Positions 27,404 through 27,737 of a DNA stretch of 27,737 bases are shown piece by piece. Below the pieces are notes generated by a model. It did no database searches. It was not told the origin of the DNA and was given only the letters and a program-made list of their open reading frames with translations. Origin of the DNA: an uncultured Bacilli bacterium (GTDB lineage: Bacteria; Bacillota_I; Bacilli_A; RF39; UBA660); NCBI GenBank assembly GCA_934101605.1, contig CAKORS010000005.1, positions 1-27,737 of the forward strand, written 5' to 3'. Each line of letters opens with the position of its first letter. Within the stretch, counting starts at the first letter, position 1. Made by a program: the position numbers and the translations under genes.

Positions 27404-27737
27404 CTATAATTTTCTTACTCTTTTATAAATACTATCGAATTTTTCATACATCCATGGAAATTTTCCGTATTCTTTTAGTTTACAATCTACGATCATTTTA
27501 AGTATTGTATACATTTTATAAATTTCAATTCTTATATTTTCATCTTTTGTTAAAGTTTGTTTATTAAATCCTTTTAGGAAATCTTTACTGGTTTCAGAAT
27601 CTATAGGATGAAAGTAAAATGTCATTAAATAATCACAAAAATATAAATCTGCAAAATCTATTATTCCAACTAATTTTTTATTATTTATTAGGACGTTTCC
27701 ATTCCATATATCTGTGTGTGTCAAGCATATACTACTA
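27404..27737 (-). CDS. Aminoglycoside phosphotransferase-family (APH) kinase, partial (N-terminus outside window)
   Basis: About 110 C-terminal residues are visible; the frame remains open to the window edge (SSICLTHTDIWNGNVLI), so the 5' part is missing. HTDIWNGN is the catalytic-loop motif (HxDxxxxN), and VGIIDFADLYFCDY is the metal-binding Asp region of the APH/choline kinase fold. The C-terminal helices are Lys-rich. The family includes antibiotic, choline and sugar kinases; which one is not determinable here. Confidence 0.85.
   Translation of the reverse strand, partial: SSICLTHTDIWNGNVLINNKKLVGIIDFADLYFCDYLMTFYFHPIDSETSKDFLKGFNKQTLTKDENIRIEIYKMYTILKMIVDCKLKEYGKFPWMYEKFDSIYKRVRKL

Overview
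The window is a strongly AT-rich chromosomal segment from a Gram-positive, endospore-forming member of the Bacilli, most likely an uncultured gut-type lineage with a compact genome. The lineage call rests on GerE, GerM, SpoIIIAH, SpoVS, YlbD and YlbE homologues, Bacilli synteny (rplS/rbgA/rnhB/topA; PBP2-rpmG-efp; nfo beside DUF2624), AGGTGAT/AGGAGG ribosome binding sites and U-tailed hairpin terminators. The genetic code is standard, since TGA ends several genes. Nearly everything lies on the minus strand, so transcription runs from high to low coordinates.

Layout. Positions 1-1026 hold two tandem paralogues of a secreted, cysteine-containing protein that resembles the TasA/camelysin type; a third lies at 23455-24090 beside pilin genes. 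Positions 1138-4171 hold an apparently undescribed peptide-export operon: a C39-peptidase ABC transporter (PCAT), two unannotated double-glycine peptides of 46 and 55 residues linked by ATGA stop/start overlaps, and a CmpB-family membrane protein. Both mature peptides carry a GxxxG motif and one cysteine near the C-terminus, which fits a class IIb two-peptide bacteriocin or a signal pair. Positions 4238-9818 are housekeeping (rseP, cdsA, topA, rnhB, rbgA). Positions 9833-13510 are accessory: a DUF3841 gene, repeated 24-26 bp motifs, what may be the displaced 5' end of rbgA, a Ham1-like pyrophosphatase, a zinc ribbon protein, a lipoprotein and small proteins. Positions 13542-16118 carry lepB, rplS, a dGTPase-like HD protein and a lipoprotein.

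Positions 16201-17226 form a plus-strand island with a frameshifted small gene and an orphan MvaI/BcnI-type restriction endonuclease without a methyltransferase, next to tRNA-Pro and tRNA-Arg. Positions 17515-19327 are sporulation genes (gerM, gerE, spoIIIAH). The canonical efp-spoIIIA order survives here only as efp followed by spoIIIAH. Positions 19387-23393 hold efp, rpmG, a class B PBP, DUF2624 and nfo. Positions 24216-25330 encode three pilin-like proteins, and 25378-26261 encode ylbE, ylbD and spoVS. The end (26319-27737) has a decayed regulator/membrane gene pair, a Nudix hydrolase and a phosphotransferase cut by the window edge.

A recurrent architectural feature is that intrinsic terminator hairpins overlap the stop codon of the gene they end (at least eight cases). 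This is the arrangement expected where transcription outruns translation, as in Bacillus subtilis. All functional assignments come from reading the sequence; no database search was run.
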